A stretch of DNA of 6,010 nucleotides from Candidatus Aminicenantota bacterium (GTDB lineage Bacteria; Acidobacteriota; Aminicenantia; UBA2199), in NCBI GenBank assembly GCA_020355945.1, contig CP070627.1:4249613-4255622 (forward strand), read 5' to 3'. Each line of letters begins with the position of its first letter. Position 1 is the stretch's first letter. The notes below the pieces were generated by a model. The model was given only the letters and a program-made list of their open reading frames with translations. It did not search any database and had not been told where the DNA came from. Both the position numbers and the translations under genes were made by a program. Positions 5,385 through 6,010 of the stretch are shown piece after piece.

Positions 5385-6010
5385 ATGGATGACATAACAA
5401 AAGTATTAAATGACTATCCTGTGCTGAAGATTATTGCTATTATTGCCATCATTGCTATCGTCCTGAAAATTGTTTTGGAAGTGCTCAAAGTTGCCAAGTT
5501 GATCAATCTTGAGGACAGGAATTTATTTGATGCTCTCTATTCCGTTTTGTTCAAAAAGTCGTATTTGGCCAGGAAGGCAAAAAAAGCGCTTAAGCATGGG
5601 AATTTTTATGACGCGGGTAAGATTTATGAAGAGGTGGGCGATTATAGGCGTGCCATCAGTGCCTATGAAGAAGGTGAGCGCTACAATGAAATGGGGGAGT
5701 TGTATGAAAAATTAAACCGGGAAACCCAGGCAATTGAACTCTATAAAAAAAGTGGTAATATAGATAAGCTGATTCAATTGTACCTGAAGAGAAAAAATAT
5801 TGAAGCGGCCGGGGTGATCCTGGAAGATAATAATCGGTTCCAGGAGGCAGCAGAACTTTATTACAATCATGGCAGGTACGAAAAGGCCGCACAAATTTAT
5901 GCCAGGAAAGGGTTTTACCGGAAGGCTGCCTTAATCTACGAAAAAGGGGGAAACTTTAAACGAGCGGCTGAGAATTTTGAAAAATGGTTCCTCAACAATG
6001 CCGATACCTC
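5385..6010 (+). CDS. Membrane-anchored protein with tandem 13-residue helical (TPR-like) repeats, 3' end beyond window
   Basis: The first 208 codons are present and the frame is open at the window edge. ATG 5385 is the first start after an in-frame TGA at 5379-5381. Residues 13-34 form one hydrophobic helix rich in Ile and Ala with no signal-peptidase site, so an inner-membrane anchor is likely; which side the rest faces is not settled. A charged connector (35-70) leads into ten uninterrupted 13-residue units (71-200), with Tyr, Leu or Phe recurring at 81, 94, 107, 120, 133, 146, 159, 172, 185 and 198, and a Gly-[Asn/Asp/Arg]-aromatic turn plus a central Ala. These should build a short-helix alpha-solenoid used as a protein-binding scaffold. 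There is no recognisable Shine-Dalgarno site. The gene is divergent from the ATPase/LpxC operon and shares its control region. One anchor plus helical repeats resembles LapB in outline, but sequence kinship is not shown and the C-terminus is unseen. Confidence 0.85.
   Translation, partial: MDDITKVLNDYPVLKIIAIIAIIAIVLKIVLEVLKVAKLINLEDRNLFDALYSVLFKKSYLARKAKKALKHGNFYDAGKIYEEVGDYRRAISAYEEGERYNEMGELYEKLNRETQAIELYKKSGNIDKLIQLYLKRKNIEAAGVILEDNNRFQEAAELYYNHGRYEKAAQIYARKGFYRKAALIYEKGGNFKRAAENFEKWFLNNADT
5595..5984 (+). repeat. Ten in-frame 39-base units coding for 13-residue repeats
   Basis: Aligning the translation every 13 residues puts an aromatic or Leu at unit position 11 in all ten units, Ala/Met/Leu at position 7, and Gly at position 2 in half of the units. 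There are no insertions. The consensus is roughly x-G-[NDR]-[FY]-x-[KR]-A-A-x-[IL]-Y-[EK]-K. The DNA copies have diverged, so this is an old protein repeat rather than a recent tandem duplication. Confidence 0.8.

Noticed and set aside
5656..5894. Two minus-strand open frames opposite the helical-repeat gene
   Set aside because: The forward frame has ten regular 13-residue repeats and a promoter; the reverse frames are its shadows.

Overview
The window looks like chromosome from a Gram-negative (diderm) bacterium that makes lipid A: it encodes an LpxC deacetylase domain and a lipoprotein with a lipobox. Base composition is moderately AT-rich. The mix of PEGA lipoprotein, TPR-like solenoid and unusual domain fusions recalls Aminicenantes/Acidobacteriota-type genomes, but that placement is a low-confidence impression.

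Layout. (1) Bases 1-187 are non-coding and lead into a lipoprotein gene; they hold a close match to a sigma-54 (-24/-12) promoter, an 8-bp inverted repeat upstream of it and a strong Shine-Dalgarno site. (2) Bases 188-883 (+) encode a 231-residue lipoprotein with two PEGA domains. (3) Bases 884-953 are a short convergent gap with a bulged hairpin plus T-run, built partly from a 7-bp tandem repeat. (4) Bases 5242-954 (-) form a two-gene operon. First comes a ClpA-like double AAA+ ATPase with a novel N-terminal region and TPR segment. It overlaps by one base (TAATG) a protein in which an NtrC-type receiver domain is fused to a complete LpxC catalytic domain. (5) Bases 5243-5384 are a divergent promoter region: two back-to-back sigma-70 promoters, each with a 17-bp spacer and a TATACT -10, whose -35 boxes share a 15-bp palindrome. 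(6) From 5385 (+) to the window edge runs the start of a membrane-anchored protein with ten uninterrupted 13-residue helical repeats.

How they may work together. LpxC catalyses the committed step of lipid A synthesis and in E. coli is controlled by proteolysis, through the AAA+ protease FtsH and the membrane-anchored TPR adaptor LapB. Here an LpxC carrying its own phosphorylatable receiver is co-transcribed with an AAA+ unfoldase, and it sits divergently from a membrane-anchored helical-repeat protein. This is a plausible, unproven, alternative LpxC control locus. The unfoldase has a degenerate first ATPase ring and a ClpP-loop-like MGY tripeptide in the second. The LpxC domain lacks the C-terminal tail that E. 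coli FtsH recognises. No histidine kinase, ClpP or FtsH is in the window, so the link is inferred from architecture and gene order only.
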